Shown: in pieces, positions 7,498-14,945 of the stretch
How positions within the stretch are numbered: position 1 is the first letter of the stretch
Layout: each line of letters starts with the position of its first letter
Origin: an uncultured Bacilli bacterium
GTDB lineage: Bacteria > Bacillota_I > Bacilli_A > RF39 > UBA660
DNA: 19,623 bases
Direction: 5' to 3'
NCBI GenBank assembly: GCA_910589335.1
Contig: CAJUTW010000029.1
Location: 1-19,623 of the forward strand
The notes under the pieces: generated by a model
What the model was told of the DNA's origin: nothing
Databases searched by the model: none
What the model saw: the letters and a program-made list of their open reading frames with translations, nothing else
Translations under genes and position numbers: made by a program

Positions 7498-8127
7498 ATG
7501 ACAAATCTTTTTAATAATATTTCTGAAAAAAATATTGATAAACTTCTACATATTTTAAAAGCCAATACTATTCACTACAGTAAAAATGTAGATATATTAT
7601 CAAACAATGATATGGATGACTTTTTTGCAATTATTGAAAGTGGTAGTCTCCAATTAGTATATAATGATTACGAAGGAAATAAAACTATTTTAGAAGAATT
7701 CCAAGAAGGTAATGTATTCGGGTCATTAATATCACAAATACATTCGAATGAAATTACTTGTATAACTAAAGAAAAAACAAAAATTACTTATATAGAATTT
7801 AACCAGATAACAAATAATGAAATAATAAGAACCGATTCATATATATTATTTATTAAAAATCTAATTAAAATTCTTAGTGAACAAGTAACAGCAAAAAATA
7901 ATCGAATAGAACTTTTAACAAAAAAAACTACTAGAGATAAAATACTAGAATATTTAAAATTAGAATCCAAAAAAAAAGGAAGTAAAACCTTTACACTTCC
8001 AATAACATTTACAGAGTTAGCAAACTATTTATCTGTAGATAGAAGTGCAATGACAAGAGAAATAAAATACTTAAAAAATGAAGGTTTCATTGAAACTCAT
8101 GGCCGAAAAATTTCAATCTTATATTAA
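7498..8127 (+). CDS. Crp/Fnr family transcription regulator
   Basis: A 209-residue regulator. Residues about 1-115 form a cyclic-nucleotide-binding-like beta barrel (FFAIIESGSLQLVYNDYEGN, then EEFQEGNVFGSLI). A long dimer helix follows (LIKILSEQVTAKNNRIELLTK). The C-terminal winged helix is ITFTELANYLSVDRSAMTRE followed by IKYLKNEGFIETHGRKI. It has a single cysteine, so it cannot carry an FNR-type [4Fe-4S] cluster on four cysteines, and the barrel lacks an obvious cAMP pocket signature; the signal is unknown. The start ATG has GAGGTG five bases upstream. It is divergent from nrdDG-dut, and both promoters carry the same palindrome, so it probably regulates that operon and itself. It is the only + strand gene of the window. 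Confidence 0.88.
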   Translation: MTNLFNNISEKNIDKLLHILKANTIHYSKNVDILSNNDMDDFFAIIESGSLQLVYNDYEGNKTILEEFQEGNVFGSLISQIHSNEITCITKEKTKITYIEFNQITNNEIIRTDSYILFIKNLIKILSEQVTAKNNRIELLTKKTTRDKILEYLKLESKKKGSKTFTLPITFTELANYLSVDRSAMTREIKYLKNEGFIETHGRKISILY

Positions 8128-8145
8128 AAAGTCTTATTAGAAAAT

Positions 8146-8730
8146 CTAAAAAGTCTTTTTATTTTCATCAACTTCTTTACCTAAATCAACTTCAAAAATA
8201 TTATACCATTTATCATCTTCTAATTTAACTCCACCATAATTTTTAATAGTTTTAATAGAAGCATAATTATCTTTTTTAGTAGTAATTATTGGTTTAGTTA
8301 ATCCTTTATTAATTAATGGCTTTCGTAAGATATTTAAAGTTTCTAGCATATAACCATTTCCCCTATATTCTCTTTTTAATTCATAACCAATATTTCCAAG
8401 AAAATTATCTCGCATATTATCATATGTAACTCTAATTGTACCAATAAATATGTTGCTACCAGCTAAAAATATTTTAAAAATTTCACATTCTTTACCTATT
8501 AAATTAGCATCTCTATCTAAATATAAATCAAGATTTTCACTAGAGTAAGTAGGTCCTTCTAAAAATAAAATTTTTTGTTTTAATTTAGATACTTTATTCC
8601 ATAATAAACGTATTTCGCTATAATCAATATTTTTAGAATCTTTAAAATATAAAGCTTCCATTGAATTTATTTTTTCTTCTAATGCTTTTATTTTATCTTG
8701 AATTTCTATTATAGTTCTATTATTTTCCAT
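8146..8730 (-). CDS. GNAT-family N-acetyltransferase with N-terminal coiled coil
   Basis: A 194-residue protein. Residues 5-60 are a predicted coiled coil (TIIEIQDKIKALEEKINSME, then LLWNKVSKLKQKILFLEG). The GNAT fold spans about 75-182. The acetyl-CoA pyrophosphate loop is the segment REYRGNGYMLETL (R123-G124-N125-G126), preceded by strand IGYELK and followed by the characteristic KKDNYASIKTIKNYGG. Its start lies only 4 bp after the tex stop and has no good ribosome site, so translation probably depends on tex. The acceptor could be a small amine, a peptide or a protein and cannot be told from the sequence. It converges on the Crp/Fnr gene with an 18-bp gap that holds a 10-bp direct repeat (AAAAAGTCTT) but no clear terminator. 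Confidence 0.8.
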   Translation of the reverse strand: MENNRTIIEIQDKIKALEEKINSMEALYFKDSKNIDYSEIRLLWNKVSKLKQKILFLEGPTYSSENLDLYLDRDANLIGKECEIFKIFLAGSNIFIGTIRVTYDNMRDNFLGNIGYELKREYRGNGYMLETLNILRKPLINKGLTKPIITTKKDNYASIKTIKNYGGVKLEDDKWYNIFEVDLGKEVDENKKTF

Positions 8731-8734
8731 ATAC

Positions 8735-10891
8735 TTATCTAGGTAGTAAACTTAAGCTTACTTTTCCTTTTTCTATAGAAATATCTTCAACATAACAATC
8801 AACAATATCTCCAACACTAAATAAATCTGATGGATGTTTTAAAAATTTATCAGAAAGCTTAGATATATGTGCTAGTCCATCATCATGTAATCCAATATCT
8901 ATAAACAAACCAAAATCAACTACATTACGAACTGTTCCTTGTAATTTATCTCCAATATGTAAATCTTTAATATCTAAAATATCACTTTTCAATATAGGTT
9001 GAGGCATTTCATCTCTTGGATCTAAATTAGGTTTCTTCAAAGAAGCAATTACATCTTCTAATGTATAAATATCAGTATCAAATTTAGTAACAAATTCTTC
9101 TAATTTTAAATTATTTAACTTTTCAATAAGCTTTTCACTACCAATACTTTCTATATTTTCTCCCAATTCACTCAAAACATTAAGAGCAATATTATAACTT
9201 TCTGGATGAATTGCTGTTGCATCAAGTAAATTTTCTCCATCAGTTACTCTTAAAAATCCAACTGCTTGTTCATAAGCTTTTTCACTTAGTAACTTTTTCT
9301 TTTTTATCTCATCACGAGACATTATTTTACCAACTTTTTCACGATAATCTATTAATTTTTTAATTGCAGCTTTTGTAATACCAGAAACATAACTTAAAAG
9401 TGATGCAGATGCTGTATTTATATTTACTCCAACACTATTAACACATTTTTCAACTACAAAGTCTAAAGAATTAGATAGTTTCTTCCCGCTAACATCGTGT
9501 TGATATAAACCAACACCTATTCCTTCTGGAGGAATTTTAACAAGCTCAGCAAGAGGATCTTGTAAACGTCTACCAATACTTACAGCACTTCTCTTCTCAA
9601 CTGCTAAATCTGGAAATTCTTCTATTGCTTGTTTTGATGCTGAATAAATAGAAGCTCCTGCCTCACTAACAATTACATATTTACAATCTAGAGAATTCTC
9701 ACGTATCATATCAGCACAAAACCTTTCTGATTCACGAGATGCAGTTCCATTACCAATTGCAATAATATCAACACTATATTTTTTAATTAACCCAACAACT
9801 ACTTCTTTACTAAGTTTAATTCTCTTTTCTTCATCACCCTTTAAAAATGGCTTAATAACTGTACTATCTAAATATTTACCATTTTTATCAACTATCGCTA
9901 ATTTACAACCATTTACATATCCAGGATCAAAAGCAAGGACAACTTTTTCTTTCATAGGTGGAGTTAACAATAAGGCTTCTAAATTTTTACCAAAATTATC
10001 AATTGCTGCAACCTCACCCTTTTCAGTTAAATCACTTCTAATCTCTCTCTCAATAGATGGTGAAATAAGTCTCTTATATGAATCAGCTATCGCACTTTTA
10101 ACATAACTAGTAACAAAACTTTTCTCATTTTTAATTAATTTTTTTTCTAAATAAGCAAGAATTTCATCTTTATTAATATCAATATTAACAGATAATATTT
10201 TTTCTTTCTCTCCACGATTTAAAGCAAGTATTCTATGAGGTTTAATCCATTTAATTGCTTCATTATAATCATAATACATTTCATATATTGCATTAGAGTC
10301 CTCTGCATCTTTTTTCTTTTTAGATACAATAACTCCATTTTTATAAAAATAACTTCTAATCCATTTTCTATATGAAGCATTATCACTTATCCATTCAGCT
10401 ATGATATAACATGCACCTTTAACAGCATCTTCCATGTTTTTAACTTTATCATTAATAAATTTAGAAGTTAAATTCAAAATACTTCCAGTAGTTGGAAATG
10501 TCATCATCATTTTGGCAAGAGGTTCAAGTCCTAAAGCAATAGCTTCTGTTGCCTTAGTTTTCTTCTTTTCTTTATATGGTCTATATAAATCTTCAACTTC
10601 TACTAACTTATTACACCCAAGAATTTGCCCACGAAGTTCTTCAGTAAGCATTCCTTTTTCATCAATCAATCTAATTACATCTTCTTTTCTATTAAATAAG
10701 TTAACTTGATATTCATAAACCTCATTAATACTTCTAATAGTTTCTTCATCTAAAGCACCAGTAGCTTCTTTTCTATATCTTGCAATAAAAGGAATAGTAT
10801 TATCTTCACTTAATAAACTAAGTACAGTATTTACTTGTTTTTCAGTTATATTTAAGTTATTTGCTATTTCTTTTATAATATTTTCATTCAT
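8735..10891 (-). CDS. tex: Tex family RNA-binding transcription accessory protein
   Basis: A 718-residue, full-length Tex protein. The N-terminal helical region begins IAGNNL-like as IANNLNITEKQV and contains TIPFIARYRKEATGALDEE, the family hallmark. A YqgF/RNase H-like domain starts about residue 316 (VVLAFDPGYVNGCK). Helix-hairpin-helix elements follow about 485-560 (VGVNINTASASLLSYVSG). The C-terminal S1 RNA-binding domain covers 646-716 (GDKLQGTVRNVVDFGLFIDI, then GLAHISKL). Tex binds nucleic acids and RNA polymerase, is homologous to eukaryotic Spt6, and is broadly conserved. A good GAGGTG site precedes the ATG. The 94 bp upstream contain no clear terminator for the sortase operon and only weak promoter-like matches. 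Confidence 0.97.
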   Translation of the reverse strand: MNENIIKEIANNLNITEKQVNTVLSLLSEDNTIPFIARYRKEATGALDEETIRSINEVYEYQVNLFNRKEDVIRLIDEKGMLTEELRGQILGCNKLVEVEDLYRPYKEKKKTKATEAIALGLEPLAKMMMTFPTTGSILNLTSKFINDKVKNMEDAVKGACYIIAEWISDNASYRKWIRSYFYKNGVIVSKKKKDAEDSNAIYEMYYDYNEAIKWIKPHRILALNRGEKEKILSVNIDINKDEILAYLEKKLIKNEKSFVTSYVKSAIADSYKRLISPSIEREIRSDLTEKGEVAAIDNFGKNLEALLLTPPMKEKVVLAFDPGYVNGCKLAIVDKNGKYLDSTVIKPFLKGDEEKRIKLSKEVVVGLIKKYSVDIIAIGNGTASRESERFCADMIRENSLDCKYVIVSEAGASIYSASKQAIEEFPDLAVEKRSAVSIGRRLQDPLAELVKIPPEGIGVGLYQHDVSGKKLSNSLDFVVEKCVNSVGVNINTASASLLSYVSGITKAAIKKLIDYREKVGKIMSRDEIKKKKLLSEKAYEQAVGFLRVTDGENLLDATAIHPESYNIALNVLSELGENIESIGSEKLIEKLNNLKLEEFVTKFDTDIYTLEDVIASLKKPNLDPRDEMPQPILKSDILDIKDLHIGDKLQGTVRNVVDFGLFIDIGLHDDGLAHISKLSDKFLKHPSDLFSVGDIVDCYVEDISIEKGKVSLSLLPR

Positions 10892-10985
10892 TTTAACACC
10901 TCACTTTAATAATATCAAAAAATAATTACATTTAAAAGTATTGACTTTAAGCATAAAATAAAATAGAAATAAATTTACTTTATCT

Positions 10986-11711
10986 CTATCTAATTAATTT
11001 AGCATGTACAACTAATTTTTCACTATTATTGTAACATGTAGATAATGTGATTATTTTATCATTTGCATCTAAAAGAACATTAAAATTATATCTACTTCTC
11101 TTTTTTAATAAACTTATAAAATCAAGAAATTCTTTATCATTATTAAAAGTAGTTTGTAAATAATCATTAGTAGTTTTTATATGATAAAAACTAAATACTT
11201 CAAAAATATAATTTCTTGTTGGAGTATAAATATAAATATTATGACTATCATTACTAAAATATTTTTCATTATAAATATATTTTAAACTACCAAACATACT
11301 ACCATCTATTCTACCATGAGCATATATAATATTATTTTTATCCAAACTATTCAAATTATTTCTATAATCTAAAAATATCCATCCAGCATCATTATAAGTA
11401 TTATCAAAAGAATGATTTAAATAATGACTATTATCCTTATGTCTAACAATAGGATAATTTATACCATTTTCTTTAATCTCAATCCAACCAACAGTTTCAT
11501 TATTAATTTGAATAAGTTTATTAAAATCTATTTTATCTTGTTCCTCATCCAATTTCTCATCAACATCAGTTTTATATACTTCTTCTTTTATATTAATTAT
11601 TAAATCATTAGTTTTCTTATTATCTTTAAACCATAACATAATATTATAAGAAGAATAAATTATACTACCAAATAAAACAATTAAAATTATACTCAATAAT
11701 ATTTTTTTCAT
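10986..11711 (-). CDS. Class B sortase of the pilus operon
   Basis: A 241-residue sortase with an N-terminal signal anchor (residues 4-26) and the class B layout. The catalytic histidine is H132 in NNIIYAHGRIDGSMFGSL and the cysteine is C226 in ITLSTC, both typical of SrtB. The residue before LVVHAKL, where SrtB normally has its catalytic arginine, is lysine (K232). Class B enzymes usually anchor iron-uptake proteins with NP(Q/K)TN signals, and some act in pilus assembly or anchoring. Here it is the last gene of an adhesin/pilin operon and no NPQTN protein is visible; the neighbouring subunit with the IPNTY signal is a candidate substrate (inference). GGAGA precedes the ATG. A 13-bp hairpin separates it from the class C sortase, so its expression may be attenuated relative to the pilins. 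Confidence 0.88.
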   Translation of the reverse strand: MKKILLSIILIVLFGSIIYSSYNIMLWFKDNKKTNDLIINIKEEVYKTDVDEKLDEEQDKIDFNKLIQINNETVGWIEIKENGINYPIVRHKDNSHYLNHSFDNTYNDAGWIFLDYRNNLNSLDKNNIIYAHGRIDGSMFGSLKYIYNEKYFSNDSHNIYIYTPTRNYIFEVFSFYHIKTTNDYLQTTFNNDKEFLDFISLLKKRSRYNFNVLLDANDKIITLSTCYNNSEKLVVHAKLIR

Positions 11712-11730
11712 TATATTTCTCCATTAAATT

Positions 11731-11762
11731 AAAGATTTAAGAAACAAAATTCTTAAATCTTT
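11731..11762 (-). promoter_or_regulatory. Intra-operon hairpin between the two sortase genes
   Basis: A perfect 13-bp stem (731-743 with 750-762 of the 11-kb region, arms AAAGATTTAAGAA/TTCTTAAATCTTT) with a 6-nt loop. It begins two bases after the class C sortase stop and ends 19 bases before the class B sortase ATG. On the minus strand it is followed by AATTTAATGG, with no long T run. It could be a leaky terminator, a processing site or a stabilising 3' end. Confidence 0.55.
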
Positions 11763-11763
11763 T

Positions 11764-12771
11764 CTATATTATTTCTTCATCATCTTCTAACACTTCTATA
11801 TCATTACTAGTTTCATTAGAATAAGATTTTTCATTTATATTCTCTAATTTTTCTTCATTTTCCAATATCTCATTTTCTAAAACATTAATTTCATTTGTTT
11901 CCAAAACTTCTATATTATTTTTAATTTCTTCTTTTGAATTAATTTTAGCAATTTTTTTAATAGTAAATATTATAATAATGATTGCTATTACTAAACCACT
12001 AAAGAAAATAATATCAGAAACAGAAATCTTTTTACTAACTTCAATGTTTTTTAATATATCCTCATCATATTTAACCCGTTTTCCCCTAACCAACAATCTA
12101 TGTGTATTAATAGCATAAGGAGTACAAGTAACTAATGTTACATAATCTTCAGATTCTACAATTGTTAAATCTTTTGTATCTGATGGTTTAACAATTTTAA
12201 CTTGATCAACTTTATAAGCAAGTTTTTTATTTAACACATAAATATAGAATAAATCATTTTCTTCTAATTTATCTAAATCAGCAAAAACTTTTGATGACGG
12301 TAACCCTCTATGACCAGATAATATGGAATGTGTATTTTTTCCTCCTACTGGCAAAGAACTACCTTCAAAATGCCCTACTCCTTTTTGCAAAGTTTTAGTA
12401 TCAGTACCATGGTATATTGGAATTTCAACATCTATTTTAGGAATTTTTATATACCCCATTATTCCATCACTATTTACATTAAGTAATCCTAAATATTCTC
12501 CACTAACTTCTTTCTCTTCTTTAAAAGAATCTTCTATTGCTGTACCAGTAATTTTTTCATTATACTTAGTAGCTTGCTCTAAAATTTTATTATTAATTTC
12601 TAGAGGATTTTTTGAAACAGATGAAGAATATATATTAATTTTTTCTAATGATTTTTTATAATTTATTTTACTAGAAATAATAGGATATAACATCACAAAA
12701 AGTCCAATAATAACTACAACAATAAATAATATTATGGACTTTTTAGTAATATTTTTTTTATTCTGTAACAT
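11764..12771 (-). CDS. Class C (pilus-polymerising) sortase
   Basis: A 335-residue class C sortase. It has an N-terminal membrane segment (12-33), catalytic H154 in ILSGHRGLPSSKVFADL, C216 in VTLVTC and R225 in TPYAINTHRLLVRG; this TLVTCTPY..N.HRL.VRG block is diagnostic. The active-site lid motif, usually DPW or DPF, appears as D81-S82-F83. A second membrane helix at about 252-276 is normal for the class. It then carries an unusual acidic tail of nearly 60 residues (EVLETNEINVLENEILENEE and so on), presumably cytoplasmic. The enzyme links pilin subunits covalently, joining the LPxTG threonine to a lysine of the next subunit. Its ATG overlaps the major pilin gene by 14 bp, so the two are coupled. 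Confidence 0.93.
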   Translation of the reverse strand: MLQNKKNITKKSIILFIVVVIIGLFVMLYPIISSKINYKKSLEKINIYSSSVSKNPLEINNKILEQATKYNEKITGTAIEDSFKEEKEVSGEYLGLLNVNSDGIMGYIKIPKIDVEIPIYHGTDTKTLQKGVGHFEGSSLPVGGKNTHSILSGHRGLPSSKVFADLDKLEENDLFYIYVLNKKLAYKVDQVKIVKPSDTKDLTIVESEDYVTLVTCTPYAINTHRLLVRGKRVKYDEDILKNIEVSKKISVSDIIFFSGLVIAIIIIIFTIKKIAKINSKEEIKNNIEVLETNEINVLENEILENEEKLENINEKSYSNETSNDIEVLEDDEEII

Positions 12772-14260
12772 TCAAAGCTTTCTTTTTATGTATTTTAATT
12801 GTTACAACTGTTCCAATACCTATAATTACTATACCAATTATTGAATAAAATAATAATCCACTACCACCAGTATAAGGTAATATACCAGTAGCTGCATTAG
12901 AAATTTCTACTACTTCATATTGTAAAGTATTATCCGTTAATCTACTTTCTGCAACATCATCACTACCAACTTCAACTTCGATAGTATCTTTTATAATTTG
13001 ATATCCAGTAGGAGCTTTAGTTTCCCTAATATAATAAGTCCCTTTTCCAAGTCCTTTTAGTCTTCCAATACCATCACCATTAGTAACGATTGTTCCAACT
13101 TTTTTAGTCAAAGCAGAATCTGCAAAAATATCAAACTCTGCTGATGCAAGAGCCTTATCCTTATCAGAACCTGCATATTTAAATATTTCTATTCCGTAAG
13201 CTCCTACACTAACATTAACATTTTCAGTTGTCATATTATCATTTGTATATGGTGAATTAGAATATGTTAAAGTTACTCCATTATTATTATACCATTTAAC
13301 TTGATCATTTAATTTAGCTTTATATGTAACTGTAACAGTTGTACTAGTAACATAATCAATATTAAAGTCAATTGTTAAAACTTGACCATTAACTGTAATA
13401 ATTGCTACTACATTACCACTAGTATCTTTTACATTACCATTTGTATCAACTACTAAATTAGTTGTTCCATCTTTAACAACTACATTTGAAATACCACTAA
13501 ATGTAATACTATCAGCAAATGTATCTACAATTTTATAAGTTTTATTAACTGCATTTGTAGGATATTGTGGAACAGTTCCAACAACAGTATATGTAAACTC
13601 TTCTTGCATTAAATTTTTACTACTAGTATCAGATACTGTTTTAGTAACTCCTGCTTCACTTACTTTTGCAACAATACTTTCATTATTTAAAACCCAATCA
13701 TTACCATTAGCTTCAAAATCTAAATTACCTACCATAACAGCATAAACTTTATTTGTACTTACTGGTAATACTAAATAAGCACCAGCATCTAAAGTTGCAC
13801 TAATTGTATTACCGTTTTGAGTCATATCAGTACCAACTACATTATTATTTTTAATGTATGAAACATAACCACTAACTAATTTATCCAATGTAGATGTAGT
13901 CTTAGTAGAACCGCTTGTAATATTACCTGAAGTCAATTTATAATAATCATCAACTGTATAATCTTTATAAGCTTCTATACTTAATAAATAATTTTTAAAA
14001 CTAGATGTAAACTCATAAGTAACAGTATTAGAAGTACTATTATAAAATGTATCTAATAATTTATAAGCTTTAAAACTATCACCCACTTGAATTCCAGTAA
14101 CAGTTAAAGTAGCTTGATTAGTTACATAAGTACTATTTGTATCAGTAATCCCTACTCTAGAAGAATCTGTTGTAATAGTAATAGCATTAACTTTTATTGC
14201 AAAAACTAATAAAAATGTTGCTAAAACAGAACCAATAATTTTATTAAAATTTCTTTTCAT
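12758..14260 (-). CDS. LPYTG-anchored major pilin with isopeptide and Cna-B domains
   Basis: A 500-residue sortase-dependent pilin. A signal peptide covers about 1-26 (cleavage near KVNA-ITIT). The first globular domain (about 27-200) is followed by a D1-type isopeptide domain starting at GVTKTVSDTSS, with the pilin block TVVGTVPQYPTNAVNKTYKI at 225-244. A SpaA/Cna-B domain spans about 355-455, with its E-box YYIRETKAPTGY (409-420). The sorting signal is LPYTG at 461-465, then a hydrophobic helix and a basic tail. This is the layout of the shaft subunit of Gram-positive pili: the adjacent class C sortase would polymerise it and a sortase would fix it to the cell wall. It overlaps the upstream gene by 17 bp and the sortase by 14 bp. 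Confidence 0.92.
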   Translation of the reverse strand: MKRNFNKIIGSVLATFLLVFAIKVNAITITTDSSRVGITDTNSTYVTNQATLTVTGIQVGDSFKAYKLLDTFYNSTSNTVTYEFTSSFKNYLLSIEAYKDYTVDDYYKLTSGNITSGSTKTTSTLDKLVSGYVSYIKNNNVVGTDMTQNGNTISATLDAGAYLVLPVSTNKVYAVMVGNLDFEANGNDWVLNNESIVAKVSEAGVTKTVSDTSSKNLMQEEFTYTVVGTVPQYPTNAVNKTYKIVDTFADSITFSGISNVVVKDGTTNLVVDTNGNVKDTSGNVVAIITVNGQVLTIDFNIDYVTSTTVTVTYKAKLNDQVKWYNNNGVTLTYSNSPYTNDNMTTENVNVSVGAYGIEIFKYAGSDKDKALASAEFDIFADSALTKKVGTIVTNGDGIGRLKGLGKGTYYIRETKAPTGYQIIKDTIEVEVGSDDVAESRLTDNTLQYEVVEISNAATGILPYTGGSGLLFYSIIGIVIIGIGTVVTIKIHKKKALNVTE

Positions 14261-14945
14261 TTTCTTTACTTCCCTTCTTTTTAAAATATATATAGCAAAC
14301 TAAAATTACTAGTAATACTAAAGATACAACTAAGAGTAAAATATAATTTATAATTGCATCATAAGTATTAGGTATTTTAATAGTACTATCATTGTCATCA
14401 TCATCAGGATTATGATCAGTAGTATTATCTTCTCTCATCTCAGATTTAACATTAATTTTAATATCATAAATCTCAGTTCCATCAACTTTAGAAAAAGTTG
14501 GAACTGTTAAAATCGAAGGTAAAGCTTCATAGATATTATTATTAATTTTTAAATCTTCAACTGTAATTATATATAAACCTTTATCTAAACAATTATTGAA
14601 TTTAAAATCACCATCTTCATTGGTTTTAATACTTTCAACACTTTTAATCTTTTCTGAATTTATATATTTTTTTAAAGTAAGTGAATATTCTTCTAACTCT
14701 CCATAATTAAGAGAGTTAATATCTAATTCAAATTCTTTAAATTCATTAACATATATATAACTTTTAGTAGTTTCATCATAATTTGCAATTAAATATACTG
14801 AAACCAAAGCATCTTTCAACTTTTCATTATCATAACTATAATTACCTGTAATTGAACCACAATTAGGAACTTCTGCATAAACTTGTGGAAATGAAATTAT
14901 ATTTAAAAGTAGAAATAAAACAAATAATTTTTTTAATATTTTCAT
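14244..14945 (-). CDS. Minor/basal pilus subunit with IPNTY sorting-like signal
   Basis: A 233-residue surface protein. It has a signal peptide (1-24, ...PQVYA) and one prealbumin-like/Cna-B-type domain (about 30-165, with ALVSVYLI and NEDGDFKFNNCLDKGLYIIT). A short aspartate-rich linker (178-186, NPDDDDNDS) follows. Then come IPNTY at 191-195, a long hydrophobic helix and a basic tail. The C-terminal architecture is that of a sortase substrate, but the signal departs from LPxTG in having Ile first and Tyr in place of Gly. Small single-domain subunits encoded in pilus operons often form the base that is joined to the wall, so I infer a basal or anchoring role. Two cysteines (C29, C119) could form a disulphide. 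Its ATG overlaps the upstream stop as TAATG. Confidence 0.75.
   Translation of the reverse strand: MKILKKLFVLFLLLNIISFPQVYAEVPNCGSITGNYSYDNEKLKDALVSVYLIANYDETTKSYIYVNEFKEFELDINSLNYGELEEYSLTLKKYINSEKIKSVESIKTNEDGDFKFNNCLDKGLYIITVEDLKINNNIYEALPSILTVPTFSKVDGTEIYDIKINVKSEMREDNTTDHNPDDDDNDSTIKIPNTYDAIINYILLLVVSLVLLVILVCYIYFKKKGSKENEKKF

Noticed and set aside
8128..8160. Terminator between the convergent Crp/Fnr and GNAT genes
   Set aside because: Only a 5-bp TTAGA/TCTAA stem and a direct repeat AAAAAGTCTT are seen; too weak to call.
10892..10985. TTGACT-like -35 on the + strand between tex and the class B sortase gene
   Set aside because: No matching -10 at 16-18 nt and no + strand gene downstream.
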